Assembly (NCBI GenBank): GCA_002297505.1
Contig: DBLQ01000063.1
Location: forward strand, 1 to 15,575
DNA from: Flavobacteriales bacterium UBA720
GTDB taxonomy: Bacteria > Bacteroidota > Bacteroidia > Flavobacteriales > Weeksellaceae
Reading direction: 5' to 3'
Length of the DNA: 15,575 bases
Part shown: piece after piece, positions 14,681 through 15,575 of the stretch
Position numbering within the stretch: the first letter of the stretch is position 1
How the letters are laid out: the number at the start of each line of letters is the position of its first letter
The notes under the pieces: generated by a model
The model's database searches: none
What the model was told of the DNA's origin: nothing
The model's input: the letters and a program-made list of their open reading frames with translations, nothing else
Program-made: the position numbers and the translations under genes

Positions 14681-15418
14681 ATGAAAAGTTCATCACAACA
14701 AAATTACATAGGCTGTTCCGGCTTTTATAATACCGACTGGAAAGGCGCGCTCTATCCGGAAGATGCTGAGAACAAAGATTTCCTGAAACTCTATTCGCGA
14801 GTCTTCAATACCGTAGAGATCAACAGCACATTTTACCGCAAACCCACAGCGAAAACATTACAGAAATGGAAAGATGAAACGCCGGAGGATTTCAAATTTT
14901 TCATTAAGGTTCCCAAAACCATTTCTCATTCCGGTTACCATGAAACTAAACCAGAAGCCTTGTCCGAATTCTGCAAGTATATTTATGAAAATATCGGCAA
15001 CAAGTTGGCAGGATTCTTAATTCAATTTCCTTCGTCATTCCACTGCACTGAAAATAATATCAAATGGCTGAAAGGAACTTTATCTGATAAATTTTTAATT
15101 GCCGTCGAATTCCGGCATCAATCCTGGTGGAATGATGAGATTTTTGATCTGTTCAAAAAACATCACTGGATTTTCTGTGGCGTCAGTTTTTCATCCAAAC
15201 TTTCAGAAGACGTTATCGTTACGCATCCTGACATTGGATATTACAGGCTGCATGGGAGACCTATACTCTACAAATCACTTTATTCCAAAGAATTTCTGGA
15301 ACACCTTAGCAAAGAAATCAGAGCAGCAGGCAGAGATTTCTACGTAATGTTCAACAATACCTGGGGCACAGCGGCGGTGGAAAATTCATTGTATTTGAAA
15401 GATATTCTCAAATCATAA
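14681..15418 (+). CDS. DUF72 domain (YecE-like) protein
   Basis: A 245-aa soluble cytoplasmic protein of the DUF72/YecE family, which adopts a TIM-barrel-like fold and has no firmly assigned reaction. Family hallmarks are the start YIGCSGFYNTDWKG.LYP, EINSTFYRKPTAKTLQKW, FIKVPKTISH, GFLIQFPSSFHCT, AVEFRHQSWW, YYRLHGRP and the C-terminal FYVMFNNTWGTAAVEN. The length is normal for the family. I chose the ATG at 14681; a TTG at 14669 opens the frame four codons earlier but adds nothing family-like. It is divergent from the riboswitch-controlled receptor, with about 350 nt between start codons, and no operon partner lies inside the window. Confidence 0.92.
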   Translation: MKSSSQQNYIGCSGFYNTDWKGALYPEDAENKDFLKLYSRVFNTVEINSTFYRKPTAKTLQKWKDETPEDFKFFIKVPKTISHSGYHETKPEALSEFCKYIYENIGNKLAGFLIQFPSSFHCTENNIKWLKGTLSDKFLIAVEFRHQSWWNDEIFDLFKKHHWIFCGVSFSSKLSEDVIVTHPDIGYYRLHGRPILYKSLYSKEFLEHLSKEIRAAGRDFYVMFNNTWGTAAVENSLYLKDILKS

Positions 15419-15427
15419 TGACATATT

Positions 15428-15474
15428 ATTCTCCATAATGAAATGTGATTTTTTCGATATAATTTTTGGAGAAT
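15428..15474. repeat. 8-bp inverted repeat after the DUF72 gene
   Basis: ATTCTCCA (15428-15435) and TGGAGAAT (15467-15474) are perfect inverted repeats separated by 31 nt of A/T-rich sequence. A T-rich stretch follows only after a further 9 nt. It may be part of a weak terminator for the DUF72 gene or chance. Confidence 0.3.
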
Positions 15475-15507
15475 TTGCAGAATTTTTCGTAAATTATTAG
15501 ACATTTG

Positions 15508-15575
15508 TTCGGATCATCTTCGGGTTTCCTTCGGATCACCTTCGGAAAAAATTACTTTTTTCCGAAGGTGATCCG
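15508..15575. repeat. 11-bp-period tandem repeat running into a 20-bp-arm perfect palindrome
   Basis: Four successive 11-mers begin with TTCGG: TTCGGATCATC (15508), TTCGGGTTTCC (15519), TTCGGATCACC (15530) and TTCGGAAAAAA (15541). From 15532 to 15575 the sequence is a perfect inverted repeat: 20-nt arms CGGATCACCTTCGGAAAAAA and its complement around the loop TTAC. The window ends inside or at the edge of the element, so the tandem part may be mirrored beyond it. A/T is nearest the loop and G/C outside, the opposite of an intrinsic terminator. Confidence 0.85.

Noticed and set aside
15532..15575. Intrinsic terminator at the right edge
   Set aside because: The A and T runs lie next to the loop and the G/C part is outside, with no T-tract after the stem inside the window.

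Overview
The window looks like chromosomal DNA of a Bacteroidota bacterium, probably a Chryseobacterium-like member of the Flavobacteriia. The evidence is a type IX secretion C-terminal sorting domain, a GLPGLI-family protein, a CarboxypepD_reg-like domain, a large SusC/CirA-type TonB-dependent receptor, absence of clear Shine-Dalgarno sequences, A/T-rich translation starts, and several exact matches to the Bacteroidota -7 promoter element TAnnTTTG. Genus-level placement is inference.

Left part (1-4736, all + strand): a secreted right-handed beta-helix protein with a T9SS sorting tail and its own terminator; a one-component regulator that joins an HMA-type CxxC metal-binding domain to an AraC-type HTH; an unrecognised 97-aa protein; an A/T-rich orphan four-helix membrane protein; and an EamA/DMT-family transporter whose 5' end is ambiguous (possible single-base frameshift).

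Middle part (4806-8330, + strand): a tight three-gene exported-protein cluster. It encodes a CarboxypepD_reg-like domain fused to an alpha/beta hydrolase, a tricorn-type S41 peptidase and a GLPGLI protein. It is followed by a Cu+-type P1B ATPase (CopA-like, 8430-11099) with a His-rich N-terminus and four consecutive CPM...CPxC heavy-metal-binding modules. A dispersed palindromic repeat lies in frame between modules 2 and 3. The HMA-AraC regulator 6 kb upstream is a candidate metal sensor, but no direct link to the ATPase can be shown here.

Right part: the ATPase and a TonB-dependent receptor converge on a 439-bp intergenic region. It holds an inverted pair of dispersed CTGAGCGGAGTC repeats, a terminator for each direction, and four tandem 42-43-bp palindromic units in the predicted 3' UTR of the receptor mRNA. 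The receptor (minus strand) is preceded by what reads as a complete SAM-I (S-box) riboswitch, with a terminator hairpin and a plausible antiterminator pairing. This predicts that outer-membrane uptake through the receptor is switched off when S-adenosylmethionine is plentiful, and is the most informative regulatory feature of the window. A DUF72 (YecE-like) gene is divergent from it. The window ends in an 11-bp-period tandem repeat running into a long perfect palindrome.
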